Origin: Pseudobythopirellula maris
Lineage (GTDB): Bacteria; Planctomycetota; Planctomycetia; Pirellulales; Lacipirellulaceae
Reading direction: 5' to 3'
Assembly: GCF_007859945.1 (NCBI RefSeq)
Contig: NZ_SJPQ01000004.1
Coordinates: 62,001-126,000, forward strand
Length of the DNA stretch: 64,000 bases
In this document: positions 1 through 8,950 of the stretch, in pieces
How positions within the stretch are numbered: position 1 is the first letter of the stretch
Layout: each line of letters starts with the position of its first letter
Position numbers and translations under genes: made by a program
The notes under the pieces: model-generated
Told to the model about the DNA's origin: nothing
Seen by the model: the letters and a program-made list of their open reading frames with translations, nothing else
Database searches by the model: none

Positions 1-108
1 GATCATCAGCTCCAAGAACACGTCGAGATCGAGGTCGTCGACGGCGCTCGGGCGGCTGTTGCTCGACGCGTCGGTGACGCCGCCCAGATTGTTGGTGATG
101 CTCGACAT
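1..108 (-). CDS. flgD: Flagellar hook assembly protein FlgD (N-terminal part, cut by window edge)
   Basis: The first 36 codons of a minus-strand gene run off the left edge. The start at 108 reads MSSITNNLGG and the visible part ends in DLDVFLELMI, which matches the conserved FlgD opening (FLxLMxxQLxxQDP follows in the family). FlgD caps the growing hook and helps hook subunits polymerise outside the cell. It lies 72 bp downstream of fliK on the same strand, the usual fliK-flgD order. Because only the N-terminus is visible, the call rests on this short motif and on position. An N-terminal fragment of another flagellar protein is possible but less likely. Confidence 0.75.
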   Translation of the reverse strand, partial: MSSITNNLGGVTDASSNSRPSAVDDLDLDVFLELMI

Positions 109-180
109 GGTACTTGCTCGCTAGGGGGCCGCGGCCCGTGAGGGGGGAGCTCGGTGGATTGGTATTCGGGATAAAGAGGG

Positions 181-1692
181 TCAGGCGACGAGGTTGATGC
201 GTTCGTCGCCCGTCATGCCGAGCGTGGGCGCCAGGCGGGGCGTGTCGGTGATTGCAGCGGGTTCGGCGGCTCTCGCGATCGCCGATGCGCGGCGCCCGCC
301 GCCGCGGCCGTCGTTCCCACGGTCTTGCGAGGAGAAGCCGTCGGACGATTGGCGGCCGCCATCGCGCGAAGCGCCGTTGTTCGCCGAGTCGTCTTCGCGG
401 ACATCGACATCGAACTTCTCGATGCGGATCTGCTGCTCGGCGAGACGTTCGCGCAGCGCGGGCAGGTTGTCGAGCAGCGCATTGCGGGCCGCTTGGGTTT
501 CGGTCTCGAGCGACGCGGTGAGGATCCCCTCACGCACCTCGAGCTTGATCTGCAGGGCGCCGAGCTCGGGCGGGCTGAGGCGGATCTCGATCGGCCCGCC
601 GCCGCGCTGCTGCGCCGCCTCGAACGCCCGTGTGACGCGTGTGACGAAACGGGCCGAGTCGACCGTGGGTCCGCCATTCTCGGCGGCGGCTGGAGCCGGC
701 GCGGGTGCGTCAGCGGCGCCGCTGACCGGAGCGGGGGCGGCCGCCGCGCCGGGCGCCGGCGCCGCCGATTCACGCGGTCCGCTCGTTGACGGCGCCTTGT
801 CGCTGGCGGCGGCTTCGGCGTCGGCAAGCGCCTCTTCAAAGGCGACCGGCTCGATCGCCAAGGCGGTGCTGTCGGTCTCCGTGGCGGACTGGGCTAGCGC
901 AGCGCCGCGGCGGTCGCCCTCACCTTCGCCGCCTCGATCGGCGTCGGTTTCGGCTGGCGGTGGGGCCGTGGCGTTCGTGGCGGCCAGTGGATCGGACTTG
1001 GACTGCCCTGTGCTCGCATCTTGTGTGAGCTCTGACCGGGCGGGCGTAGGAGCCGAGGCTTGTGCGGCGACGGTCGCCGCGTCATTCGCTTGGGCTTTTC
1101 CGGCCTGGGCCAAGGCCGTTTGGTCGGCGGCTCGCCGCTCCTGAGCCTCGAGGCTCGTGTCGTCGCCCGAGTTCTGGGTGGAATCGTCTGGGGACGCGTC
1201 GCCTTCGAGCCCCTCGCTCAACGACGAGAGCGTATCTTCCTCGGCCAATGCGTTTTTCTTGAGCAAGTTGGCGGCATCTTCGGCGGCGGCAATTTCCTCT
1301 TCGGTCGCCTCGCCGCTCAGCAACAACTCGGCTCCGGTGGCGTCCTCGGAGGATTCCTCGTCGATTGCTGTTTCGTCGCCCGTCGATGAGGCGGAGTTGT
1401 TTTCTTGCACGGCGTCGGTCGCGGCGTGTTCGCCCGAGGCGTCGGCGTCGGCGCCCTCGTTGCTGACGCCGCTCGAATCGACTTGGGACTCTTCTTCGGC
1501 CTTGGGCGCGTCGTTCTCGACGGCCGTCTTGCGAGTTGGCGTGGGGCGTTCGTTGCGGGCTTCCTCCGAGCGGGCAGCCGAATCGAGCTCTCGACGGAAG
1601 CCGTCACGGTCGCCGCCGTCGTGCGGCGCGGACGCCGAAGGCTTCGGCGCCAGCAGCAGCGGCGAGGGGCCGGTGAGTCGGGTTTCGGTCAT
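181..1692 (-). CDS. fliK: Flagellar hook-length control protein FliK
   Basis: This 503-residue protein has a long low-complexity N-terminal part rich in Ala, Asp, Glu, Ser and Pro (about residues 1-345). A conserved C-terminal Flg_hook domain follows, with the signature IEIRLSPPELGALQIKLEV and a following TARNALLDNLPALRERL-like helix (about 365-435). FliK is a secreted ruler that stops hook growth and switches the export gate from rod/hook to filament substrates. The disordered, compositionally biased ruler part is normal for the family. It sits between the motE-like gene (53 bp upstream) and flgD (72 bp downstream). The C-terminal tail after residue 440 is Gly/Asp/Arg rich. Confidence 0.9.
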   Translation of the reverse strand: MTETRLTGPSPLLLAPKPSASAPHDGGDRDGFRRELDSAARSEEARNERPTPTRKTAVENDAPKAEEESQVDSSGVSNEGADADASGEHAATDAVQENNSASSTGDETAIDEESSEDATGAELLLSGEATEEEIAAAEDAANLLKKNALAEEDTLSSLSEGLEGDASPDDSTQNSGDDTSLEAQERRAADQTALAQAGKAQANDAATVAAQASAPTPARSELTQDASTGQSKSDPLAATNATAPPPAETDADRGGEGEGDRRGAALAQSATETDSTALAIEPVAFEEALADAEAAASDKAPSTSGPRESAAPAPGAAAAPAPVSGAADAPAPAPAAAENGGPTVDSARFVTRVTRAFEAAQQRGGGPIEIRLSPPELGALQIKLEVREGILTASLETETQAARNALLDNLPALRERLAEQQIRIEKFDVDVREDDSANNGASRDGGRQSSDGFSSQDRGNDGRGGGRRASAIARAAEPAAITDTPRLAPTLGMTGDERINLVA

Positions 1693-1745
1693 GGTTGGCT
1701 CGCGTGGGACGACGTTCGATCGGTTCGGACCGATGGCGTGGTGGG

Positions 1746-2420
1746 TTAAGAGTCTTTGCGTTTGAGCTGCTCGAGGGCTTGGTCGTACACGTCCTTTTGC
1801 GGCCCGCCCTGCAGCAGCAACTCGTTGATCTCGTGCAGCTTGTCGAGCTCGTCGGGGGTTCTGAACTGCAGCAAGATCTTCTTCAGCTTGTTGGCCTGCA
1901 TCTTGTTCATCAGGCGGATCACCTTCTCGCGGCCCATCTCTTCGTCGTACATTCTCAGGAGCAGGTCCTTGGCCGTGTCGGCCTTGATGCTCTCGTAGTA
2001 GCGCACCACGTTGGCCACGCTCTCGTCGGACGCCTCGGCGCTCTCCTGCTTGATCTTCTCCTCGAGCTCGCGGGCCATGTTGTCGAACCGCTCCCGCGCG
2101 GCCGTGAGCTGCGACAGCAGGTGGTCGAACTCGTGCCGGCCGCGGTCGAGGGCCTCTTGCTTCACTTCGAAGTTGCGCGCCGCGATCGCCCGGTGGTACT
2201 CGATCTGGTCGAGCGAGAGCTCTTCCTCCGGGGTGTCGATGTCGGAGCTCATCTCCTCGTAGTTAACCTTCTCAAGATCGACGTCGTGCAGCATCGCCAC
2301 GATGCGGAAGACCTTCTCGTCGTTCAGGCGGTCGGTCTGCCACAAGTAGCCCAGGCACGCGGCGCCGGTGAGCACCGTGGCGAAGGCGACGTAGCCGAGC
2401 ATCGTGGCGAGGATTTTCAT
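1746..2420 (-). CDS. MotE-like flagellar accessory protein
   Basis: This 224-residue protein has an N-terminal membrane segment (about residues 5-27, LGYVAFATVLTGAACLGYLW). A long charged coiled coil follows (about 75-145), then a C-terminal module with the pattern DLLLRMYDEEMGREKVIRLMNKM...KKILLQF that resembles the MgtE/MotE intracellular helical domain. MotE proteins are chaperones or linkers of the stator in some bacteria. The gene lies directly between fliJ (24 bp upstream) and fliK, where MotE-like proteins are often encoded. The family assignment comes from architecture and position. The exact role here is inference. Confidence 0.7.
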   Translation of the reverse strand: MKILATMLGYVAFATVLTGAACLGYLWQTDRLNDEKVFRIVAMLHDVDLEKVNYEEMSSDIDTPEEELSLDQIEYHRAIAARNFEVKQEALDRGRHEFDHLLSQLTAARERFDNMARELEEKIKQESAEASDESVANVVRYYESIKADTAKDLLLRMYDEEMGREKVIRLMNKMQANKLKKILLQFRTPDELDKLHEINELLLQGGPQKDVYDQALEQLKRKDS

Positions 2421-2444
2421 CGTGGCCTCTCAATCGGGGCGGGC

Positions 2445-2909
2445 TTAAGCCCGGTCTGCGGCGCGTCGCGCGGCGAGGTTCAGGTTGGCGGCTGTTTCGT
2501 CCATGACCTTGGTTTCTTCCTGTTGCTCCGCCACGCGGTGGCGTTCGCGGAGCCGCTCGTCGAGTTGCTCCAACACACGCACGTCGCGCTCGGCGGCCAC
2601 CAGGGCGAGCCGACGCTGCTCGGTCTCTTGGCGGATCGTTTCGGCCTGCTCGGCGAGGGAGCGTTGCTGGGACCGCAGCGTGAGCTCGTAACGCTGAGCC
2701 TCGCGGACGGCGCCGATGTCGAGACTCTTCTCGCCGAGCGTGCGGGTGTGCCCGGCCCGCAGATCGGCGATCTCGGCCTCGAGCCGCTCGCTCTGAGCCT
2801 CGAGCAGATCGGCGGCGTGCTGCGCGTCGGCCAGCCGGAGACGTTGCTCGTCTCGGTGGGCGGCGCGGAGGCGCTCGACGGTCTGCAATCGGAAGCGGTA
2901 CGGCGTCAT
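2445..2909 (-). CDS. fliJ: Flagellar export protein FliJ
   Basis: This 154-residue protein is almost entirely alpha-helical and charged, beginning MTPYRFRLQTVERLRAAHRDE, the typical FliJ opening (xYRFxLQxVLxLR). FliJ is the coiled-coil stalk of the flagellar type III export ATPase. It threads into the FliI hexamer and couples it to FlhA. Its ATG overlaps the fliI stop codon by four bases (ATGA at 2906-2909), which indicates translational coupling. Length is normal for the family. Confidence 0.88.
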   Translation of the reverse strand: MTPYRFRLQTVERLRAAHRDEQRLRLADAQHAADLLEAQSERLEAEIADLRAGHTRTLGEKSLDIGAVREAQRYELTLRSQQRSLAEQAETIRQETEQRRLALVAAERDVRVLEQLDERLRERHRVAEQQEETKVMDETAANLNLAARRAADRA

Positions 2910-4336
2910 TTATTGGGTTGGGGTTGAGCCGCTCGCGGGGCGGGAGCGGGTTTCGGTTTCGCCGCTCCGGGCGCGGAGGCGGACGGCGCGGCAGCGGCGG
3001 CGTTTGCCGCCGCGCCGGTGGGGCGGTTGAGGATTGCGGCGGCCTTTTGGGCCAAGGCGAGCAGCCCCGCTTGGGTGGTCTTGGGCGTGGTCTTCGACGT
3101 GGCGTCTTGGGCCAGGAAGGCCTCGATCTGGTCACGCAACTCGATCGCCGCGTCGACCGCCGGGTTGGTCCCGCGACGGTAGGCGCCGATCGTGATCAGG
3201 TCTTCGTTCTCCTCGTAAGCGGCGATCAATCTCCGCACGGTCTGAGCCGCCTGGAGGTGCTGCTTGCTAACGAGTTGCGGCATCAGCCGGCTGAGGCTTT
3301 CCGAGATGTCGATCGCCGGGAACACGCCGCGCGACGCGATCTTGCGCGACAACCAAACGTGTCCGTCGAGCAAGCCCCGCATCGTGTCGGCGATCGGTTC
3401 GTTAGGATCGTCACCCTCGACCAGCACGGAGTAGAACGCGGTGATGATCCCCTGCTTGGTGCGGCCGGTCCGTTCGACCAGGCGGGGCAGCAGGGCGAAA
3501 GTCGACGGCGGGTAGCCGCGCGTTGTGGGGGGCTCGCCCGCCGCCAGGCCGACCTCGCGGCTCGCCAGCGCGGTCCGTGTGATCGAGTCGAGCAACAGAA
3601 GCACGCTCTTGCCCCGGTCGCGAAAGTGCTCGGCGACCGCCGTGGCTGTCGAGGCGGCTTGCAGCCGCACGAGCGCCGGTTCGTCGCTCGTGGCGACCAC
3701 CACGACGCTCCGCGCGAGCCCCTCGGGGCCCAGGTCGCGTTCGACGAATTCGTTGACTTCGCGGCCGCGCTCGCCGACCAAGCCGATGACGATCACGTCG
3801 GCAGCACTGCGGCGGGCCATCATGCCGAGCAGCGTGCTCTTGCCGACTCCCGAGCCGGCGAACACGCCGAGCCGCTGCCCTTCGCCGCATGCGAGCATCG
3901 AGTCGATCGCCCGCACGCCGGTCGAAAGCGATTGGGTGATCCGGGGCCGATCCACCGGCGAGGGCGCCTGGCGGTGCAGCGGCGTGCGGGCCTGCAAAAC
4001 GGGAGCGGGCAGGCCGTCGATCGTGTCGCCGTGGGCGTTCAGCACCCGGCCCAAAAGACCCTCGCCGACACGCAGCGTGCGACGCGTGCGGGTGAGGGTG
4101 ACGCGGCAGCCGCGCCGCACGCCGGCCACGTCGCTCAGCGGGCTGATCAAGGTCTTGTCGTCGCGAAAGCCGATCACCTCGGCCCCGATCGGTCCCCCCT
4201 CGCTCCGATCGACGCGCACCAGCGACCCGACCGGCGCAGGCAGGTCGGCCACGGCGATCGTGGCGCCGGTGGTCTCGACCACGCTGCCGACGAGCCTCAG
4301 CGGCTGAGCGGATTGGAGGGTATCGAATGCGTCCAT
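2906..4336 (-). CDS. fliI: Flagellum-specific ATPase FliI
   Basis: This 476-residue cytoplasmic ATPase of the F1-beta-like type energises flagellar protein export with FliH and FliJ. The Walker A motif GSGVGKST is at residues 161-168. The hydrophobic Walker B strand VLLLLDSITR is near 245, and the conserved PSTFALLPRLVERTGR and SRKIASRGVFPAIDI blocks follow. The last 50 residues are a Pro/Ala-rich tail (after KAAAILNRPTG) that goes beyond the usual 440-residue length. It starts 37 bp after fliH ends and overlaps fliJ by 4 bp. Confidence 0.97.
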   Translation of the reverse strand: MDAFDTLQSAQPLRLVGSVVETTGATIAVADLPAPVGSLVRVDRSEGGPIGAEVIGFRDDKTLISPLSDVAGVRRGCRVTLTRTRRTLRVGEGLLGRVLNAHGDTIDGLPAPVLQARTPLHRQAPSPVDRPRITQSLSTGVRAIDSMLACGEGQRLGVFAGSGVGKSTLLGMMARRSAADVIVIGLVGERGREVNEFVERDLGPEGLARSVVVVATSDEPALVRLQAASTATAVAEHFRDRGKSVLLLLDSITRTALASREVGLAAGEPPTTRGYPPSTFALLPRLVERTGRTKQGIITAFYSVLVEGDDPNEPIADTMRGLLDGHVWLSRKIASRGVFPAIDISESLSRLMPQLVSKQHLQAAQTVRRLIAAYEENEDLITIGAYRRGTNPAVDAAIELRDQIEAFLAQDATSKTTPKTTQAGLLALAQKAAAILNRPTGAAANAAAAAPSASAPGAAKPKPAPAPRAAQPQPNK

Positions 4337-4373
4337 GGGGCGCCGGCGACGGCGGTCCCTTTCTTGCTAACGT

Positions 4374-5042
4374 TCAGGTCATTTCTTCGAGCAAACGGGC
4401 GAGCTGCGACTCGAGCTGCGCGTCGATCGAACCGTGTCGTGTGTCGACGCGGCAGCCGCCGGGCGTGATGGCCGGGTCGGCCACCAACTCGGCGGGGGCG
4501 ACGGTCGAGATCGATCGCGCCACGTTCTCCACCTCGTCGCGGAGGTGCTCGTGGTCCTCGGGGTTGAGCCGCACCGTCACGCTCGACGAGCCCGAGGCGA
4601 GCTCCAGCGCTTCACGGACCCAGCCGACCGTGATCTCCGGTCGCTTCCCGAGTTCGCGACGCACCAGGCGTTCGGCGATCTTGATCGCCAGCTCGATCGC
4701 CTCGCCCTCCCAACGCGTGAGCCACTCGCCACGCGCTCGGGTGAGCTCTTCGACGGCTTGCTCCAGGGCGGGCTTGAGCGTGAGCATTTGGCTGGCGAGC
4801 TTGTCGTCGAGCATCTTGCTCAGCGCCGCCTTGGCCGCCTCTCGGCCTTCTTTCTCGGCCTTAGTGCGAATGGCGCCCGCCTCGGAATTGGCCTGTTGCA
4901 CGATGCGCGCCGCCTCGCGGCGGATCGACTCGACGTACTCCTCGCCGTAGCGCTCGACGCTGCGCAGGTCGTAGGCCACGGGCCGCACCGTCTCGCCGGT
5001 GGACTGCTCGTGGACGCTGTCGCGTTTGATGATGGTGGCCAA
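4374..5042 (-). CDS. fliH: Flagellar assembly protein FliH
   Basis: This 222-residue protein has a helical, charged N-terminal half containing EEYVESIRREAARIVQQANSEAG. The C-terminal half carries the FliH/V-ATPase E-subunit-like pattern EAIELAIKIAERLVRREL, followed by PGGCRVDTRHGSIDAQLESQLARL. FliH is the peripheral stalk and negative regulator of FliI and docks the ATPase at the C-ring. It lies between fliG (52 bp upstream) and fliI, as in most flagellar clusters. Confidence 0.9.
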   Translation of the reverse strand: MATIIKRDSVHEQSTGETVRPVAYDLRSVERYGEEYVESIRREAARIVQQANSEAGAIRTKAEKEGREAAKAALSKMLDDKLASQMLTLKPALEQAVEELTRARGEWLTRWEGEAIELAIKIAERLVRRELGKRPEITVGWVREALELASGSSSVTVRLNPEDHEHLRDEVENVARSISTVAPAELVADPAITPGGCRVDTRHGSIDAQLESQLARLLEEMT

Positions 5043-5094
5043 GGCGAGTCTGTTTTAGTCGGTGAGGGTAGGGGGGGCTGAGATCGACAAACTG

Positions 5095-6225
5095 TCAGGC
5101 CGCCCGAGCGACCGGAACGAACAGCCGCGCCGCGGTGGCGGCCACTGCCCGTTGGGCCGCCTCGATGTCGCTCAGCCGCGTGGGGCCGAGGTTGTGGATC
5201 CGCTTGCGGAGCTGGCGCGCGACGCGTCGCGGCAGTTGGGCCTCGAGTGTCTGGAGCATCCGCTCGCTGGCGCCGGCCAGTGCGAGCAGCAGGACGTTTG
5301 GGTCGGACTTGGCCATGACGGTCGCCAACCGGCCGGCGTCGAGTTGCTCCACCTCGTCGAAGGTCATCCGCGGCGCAATGTGTTCGACGGGCGGCGTGGG
5401 CGTAGGCTCTTCCACTGCCGCCATGGCGGGGGGCGCCGCTGCTTCGGTAGGATGGTCGCCGGTCGCTGGATGGTCTGCCGATCGGAAGTCGGTTGACGGA
5501 GAAACAGCCGGCTGAGGGGCTAAGGGGAGGGGCATTGCAGACGGGGCGCCGCCGGCGGTGAGCAGGTGCTCCGCCAGACTCGGATCGTGCGTGAGCAGGC
5601 TGCGGAGGATCGTCTCGCGTCGATCGGCGGGGGCCGCGGTGACGATCGAGCGGATCGTCGTCATGCGGTTCGCTCGGCGGTTCCGCTCGAGGCGTCGCAC
5701 GGCGATCCACTCGCTCAGGCCGCTGGCGATCACACGCAGGCTGTCGTCGCTGGCCTCGCCCAAGTGGGCCAAGGCGCCGAGGGTGGCCGATTCTTTATCG
5801 GCGCCCAGCTCGCTGAGCACCCCCGCCGCGATCGCCGGGGGCAAGTACGAGAGCACAAGAGCCACCGTCCGCGGGCTCTCGCCCGCGAGGTAGTCGGCCA
5901 GTTCCTTCGGGTCGGCGTCGGACAAATCGCCGAAGTGCCCCTCGATCGCCGGGGGAGCGGCGACCGTGGGAACGGCGGGCGCATCGCCAATCATCAACTC
6001 GACGGCGCCGGCGGGAGCAGCGGGTTCCGGGCGGCCGCGCAAGGCTTCGGCCACGGCGAGCTGTTCGTGCGGGTCGACCTCACCCAGCTCGCGCACGGCG
6101 CTGCGGATCGCTCGCGCCTCGGCGGGGGAGAGCCGTGCGAACATCGCCTCGGCCGACGCGTCGTCGAGGCTCCGCAGCAACACGGCCGCCTTGCGGATCG
6201 AGTTTTGGTTGAGCGAGTCGTGCAC
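5095..6225 (-). CDS. fliG: Flagellar motor switch protein FliG with Pro-rich hinge insertion
   Basis: FliG is the C-ring rotor protein that binds FliF and interacts with the stator. I take the GTG at 6225 (VHDSLNQNSIRKAAVLLRSL), giving 376 residues. A TTG at 6267 would add 14 residues, and neither has a clear ribosome-binding site. The N-domain shows KAAVLLRSLDD. The middle ARM domain shows SPRTVALVLSYLPPAIAAGVLSEL. The C-domain runs from RMTFDEVEQLD through the torque-helix block LGPTRLSDIEAAQ. Unusually, about 63 residues rich in Pro, Ala and Thr (223-285) separate the middle domain from the RMTF motif, which corresponds to MFxF in typical FliG. The C-terminus is slightly short. Confidence 0.88.
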   Translation of the reverse strand: MHDSLNQNSIRKAAVLLRSLDDASAEAMFARLSPAEARAIRSAVRELGEVDPHEQLAVAEALRGRPEPAAPAGAVELMIGDAPAVPTVAAPPAIEGHFGDLSDADPKELADYLAGESPRTVALVLSYLPPAIAAGVLSELGADKESATLGALAHLGEASDDSLRVIASGLSEWIAVRRLERNRRANRMTTIRSIVTAAPADRRETILRSLLTHDPSLAEHLLTAGGAPSAMPLPLAPQPAVSPSTDFRSADHPATGDHPTEAAAPPAMAAVEEPTPTPPVEHIAPRMTFDEVEQLDAGRLATVMAKSDPNVLLLALAGASERMLQTLEAQLPRRVARQLRKRIHNLGPTRLSDIEAAQRAVAATAARLFVPVARAA

Positions 6226-6281
6226 TTCGGTTCTTCGGTCACAGGTGGCAGGGGGACGGCTTCCCAAGGCGGGAGAGAGCG

Positions 6282-7934
6282 TCAGCTAGCGTTGCCGATC
6301 CAGTTGCGGAGGATGGCGGCGGCGGCGTCGGGGTCGCTGCGGACCATGTCGGCCAAGTCGTCTTTGAGGGTCTCCGGCTTGCGGAGCTTGAGCTTGGGGC
6401 GCCCCTGGTCGTCTTCCTCCTCTTCGTCGCCGGCGCCGCCGGGCGTTTCGAGTTGCAGCTCGGGCATGCTGGCCAGCGGGCCATTGCTATCGCCCGGGCC
6501 GCCGTTGATGACCGAGCGCATCATCATCAGCCCCACCAGGGCGACGATTCCCATGGCGACCGACGACCAGTTGCCGCCCGCCCACGCCAGCGCGTTCGAC
6601 ACGGCCGAAGGCTTGGGCGGCGGCTCGCGCTCCAGGCGGTCGTAGAACACCACGCTCAGTTGCTTGTACTTGTCTTCGCCCAGCGAGAGCTTGGCCAAGA
6701 GCGGCTGGACCGTGTCTTCGACCTCTTGCTTGATCTCCTGCTCGACAATCTGCAGCTCGTTGGGGTCGACCTGCTCGGGCTTCTGACCCTCGGTCTTGAG
6801 CTTGCGGTCCATGTAGATGTCGACCACGTAGTCGGTCGGCACGGCGATGCTGGCCCAGGTCTCTTGCAACGCGAGGTCGTAGCGCTCGGTCACCTCTTCC
6901 GAAGCGCCCACGACGTTCTCGATCGCGTCGACCGTGTTGGAGGTCTTCGACTGGTTCACACGCGAGGCGACCTCGTCGCCGCCGCGGTTGGGGCCTTGCG
7001 CGAAGACGCCGGGGCGGCCGCCGTCGGTGTTGGTTGATTGCTCGCTGGTCTCTTGGGTGTTGGTCTCGCGGAGCGTGGCCGGCTGTTGGTCAGGTTTGAC
7101 CTGCGTGACGCGGCTCGACTTGGTGTCGTCCAGCACGGCCTTCACGTTCACCCGCACGCCAGGGATGTAGTACAGTTGGTCCATGATCTGGTTGCGCATG
7201 TGGCTCTCAACCTTGATCTTGGTCGCGTAGAGCGGGTGCTCGAAGTCCTCGGGCGCGATGGAGCCGCCGGCGTAGTCGGTGTCGTCGCCGAGGTTGCTCA
7301 CCGTCACTTGGTCGGGAGTCATGTCGACGTTCCAGCCGGCCACGAGCTTCTGCAAGTTCCTCGCACGCCGGGGGGTCATGTCCTCGCCGAAGTTGGGCAC
7401 CACGGTGACCGTGGCCGACGCCTTGCGCACGCCGCGCAGGCCCCGCTCGCTCGACTGGTCGTAGAGCACGTGGGCCTGGTCGACCCATGGCATCAGGGTG
7501 ATGATCTCCGAGAGCTGCCGCTCGCGGGCGGCCTGGATGCGTTGCTTCTTGACCTCGGACGAGTCGAGCACGCTGCCGCCGTCCAGGGCGTCGGACATCA
7601 GGCGGTGCACGTCGGTCGGCATGGCGCCGGCGTCGGCGATCGCCGCCAGGTAAGCCGCCTTCTGCCCGCGTTGCACGCGGATGCGGTTGCCGTCGATCTC
7701 GAAGTTCGAGAGGCCGGCCTGCGACATGGCGGCCGACATGTCGTTGAGCTGGCTCGCGGCGAGCGCCTCGCCGCCGAACAGGTACTCGTCTGGCCCCGAG
7801 GTCGATTGCTGGAACAGGAACGCCAGGCTCACCACAACGACGGCGAGGAGCAGCCCGGCGGTGAGCCGGGCGCCCGTGGTCATCGAGGCGAACAGCTCGC
7901 GGAGCTGCTCGATAAACTGGTTAGCGAAGTCCAT
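6282..7934 (-). CDS. fliF: Flagellar MS-ring protein FliF
   Basis: This 550-residue protein forms the MS ring in the inner membrane, the base of the flagellum and housing of the export gate. An N-terminal membrane helix spans about residues 23-43 (LTAGLLLAVVVVSLAFLF). The periplasmic ring-building motifs follow, including the block SEIITLMPWVDQAHVLYD and the YscJ/FliF hallmark region ASATVTV. The second membrane helix is at about 455-477 (WSSVAMGIVALVGLMMMRSV). The C-terminal FliG-binding tail ends in PDAAAAILRNWIGN. The gene lies between fliE and fliG on the minus strand. Confidence 0.97.
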   Translation of the reverse strand: MDFANQFIEQLRELFASMTTGARLTAGLLLAVVVVSLAFLFQQSTSGPDEYLFGGEALAASQLNDMSAAMSQAGLSNFEIDGNRIRVQRGQKAAYLAAIADAGAMPTDVHRLMSDALDGGSVLDSSEVKKQRIQAARERQLSEIITLMPWVDQAHVLYDQSSERGLRGVRKASATVTVVPNFGEDMTPRRARNLQKLVAGWNVDMTPDQVTVSNLGDDTDYAGGSIAPEDFEHPLYATKIKVESHMRNQIMDQLYYIPGVRVNVKAVLDDTKSSRVTQVKPDQQPATLRETNTQETSEQSTNTDGGRPGVFAQGPNRGGDEVASRVNQSKTSNTVDAIENVVGASEEVTERYDLALQETWASIAVPTDYVVDIYMDRKLKTEGQKPEQVDPNELQIVEQEIKQEVEDTVQPLLAKLSLGEDKYKQLSVVFYDRLEREPPPKPSAVSNALAWAGGNWSSVAMGIVALVGLMMMRSVINGGPGDSNGPLASMPELQLETPGGAGDEEEEDDQGRPKLKLRKPETLKDDLADMVRSDPDAAAAILRNWIGNAS

Positions 7935-8016
7935 CCTTGGCCTTCGGGGGTGTCGTGTGGTTCAGCCCGCCTCGCGTGGCGAGGCGGCTAATGGTCTCTC
8001 GGCTCAACGCCCCGCG

Positions 8017-8337
8017 TTAGATCCGCACCTCTTGGATCTCGCGGTAGACGTCCATCACCTTGTTGCGCATCTGCATCGTGAGCCGGAAGGCCAGGTCGGC
8101 CTTCTGCACGGCGGTGAGCACCTCGGCCGGGTTCACGTCTTCTCCGGTGAACATCGCCTCGACCGCCTTGTCGGCGTCGACCTGCATCGTGTTGACGTTC
8201 TGGATCGAGTCGATGAGCAGGTTCTTGAACCCGCCGGCGTCTTCTTGGGACTGGGCCTGGTTGTTCGATAGCGCGCCGAGACGCGAGGCGGCGTCGAATT
8301 GGGCGCCGGGGGTCGAGATCGATCCGATCGGGTTCAT
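8017..8337 (-). CDS. fliE: Flagellar hook-basal body protein FliE
   Basis: This is a 106-residue FliE, the export-gate/rod junction protein joining the MS ring to the proximal rod. The second half carries the family signature: DSIQNVNTMQVDADKAVEAM, then EVLTAVQKADLAFRLTMQMRNKVMDVYREIQEVRI at the very C-terminus. Length and position (between flgC and fliF) are typical. The 152 bp upstream (8338-8489), between flgC and fliE, has no gene. Confidence 0.95.
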   Translation of the reverse strand: MNPIGSISTPGAQFDAASRLGALSNNQAQSQEDAGGFKNLLIDSIQNVNTMQVDADKAVEAMFTGEDVNPAEVLTAVQKADLAFRLTMQMRNKVMDVYREIQEVRI

Positions 8338-8489
8338 GGTCTGGTCTCAGCCTGCTTGCGGGGGAGGGCAGGGGGAGGGGATTGGATTCAGGGGCTAAGA
8401 GCGAGGGACTAAGACGTGGGGCCGGCGGAGCCAGCATCTCTTCAATGCCTAGCCACTAGCCCCTAGTTCCTAACTCCTAATCCCTTCGC

Positions 8490-8900
8490 TCAAGCGATGA
8501 TTCGTAAGGTCTGGGCGCCGAGGTCTTTCGTGATCTCCATGACGCCGATGTTCGCCTCGTAGGCCCGCGTGGCCTCGAGCGCATCGACGAACTCCATGGT
8601 CATGTCGACGTTCGGGTAAGCGACGTAGCCGTCGGCGTTCGCGTCGGGGTGGCCGGGCTGGTAACGCATGTTGGGCGCTTCGTTGGACATCTCGACGCTC
8701 GCCACCCGAACGCCCGCCCCGCCGCCGGGCGAAGCCAGCGACGTGTCGGTCTCGAACGTCACGTGCTTGGGGCGGTACGGGTCGATCTCGCCGTACTCGT
8801 TGCGGGTGGTCGACATGTTGGCGATGTTCGACGAGATGGCGTTCAAACGCGCGCGCTGAGCCACCAGGCCGCTCGTGCTGATGTCGATCGCGCTGAACAT
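8490..8900 (-). CDS. flgC: Flagellar basal-body rod protein FlgC
   Basis: This 136-residue proximal rod subunit begins MFSAIDISTSGLVAQRARLNAISSNIANMST, with the conserved flagellar rod N-terminal helix and the NIANxxT motif. It ends in the typical C-terminal helix VNVDMTMEFVDALEATRAYEANIGV-like sequence (here PNVDMTMEF...RAYEANIGVMEI). It is exported through the type III apparatus and polymerises above FlgB. It follows flgB by 50 bp. Confidence 0.96.
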   Translation of the reverse strand: MFSAIDISTSGLVAQRARLNAISSNIANMSTTRNEYGEIDPYRPKHVTFETDTSLASPGGGAGVRVASVEMSNEAPNMRYQPGHPDANADGYVAYPNVDMTMEFVDALEATRAYEANIGVMEITKDLGAQTLRIIA

Positions 8901-8950
8901 GGCAAACTCACTGGGGGGGACGCGTTAACTTGTCGATACAACCGTTAAGG

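Noticed and set aside
1695-2927. Long plus-strand open frame (about 410 codons) opposite motE-like and fliJ
   Set aside because: It mirrors the opposite strand of clearly recognised flagellar genes, is rich in Leu/Val/His typical of antisense frames in GC-rich DNA, and has no family motif.
2918-4468. Plus-strand frame of 516 codons opposite fliI
   Set aside because: Antisense shadow of fliI; Arg/Gly/Asp-biased composition and no recognisable domain.
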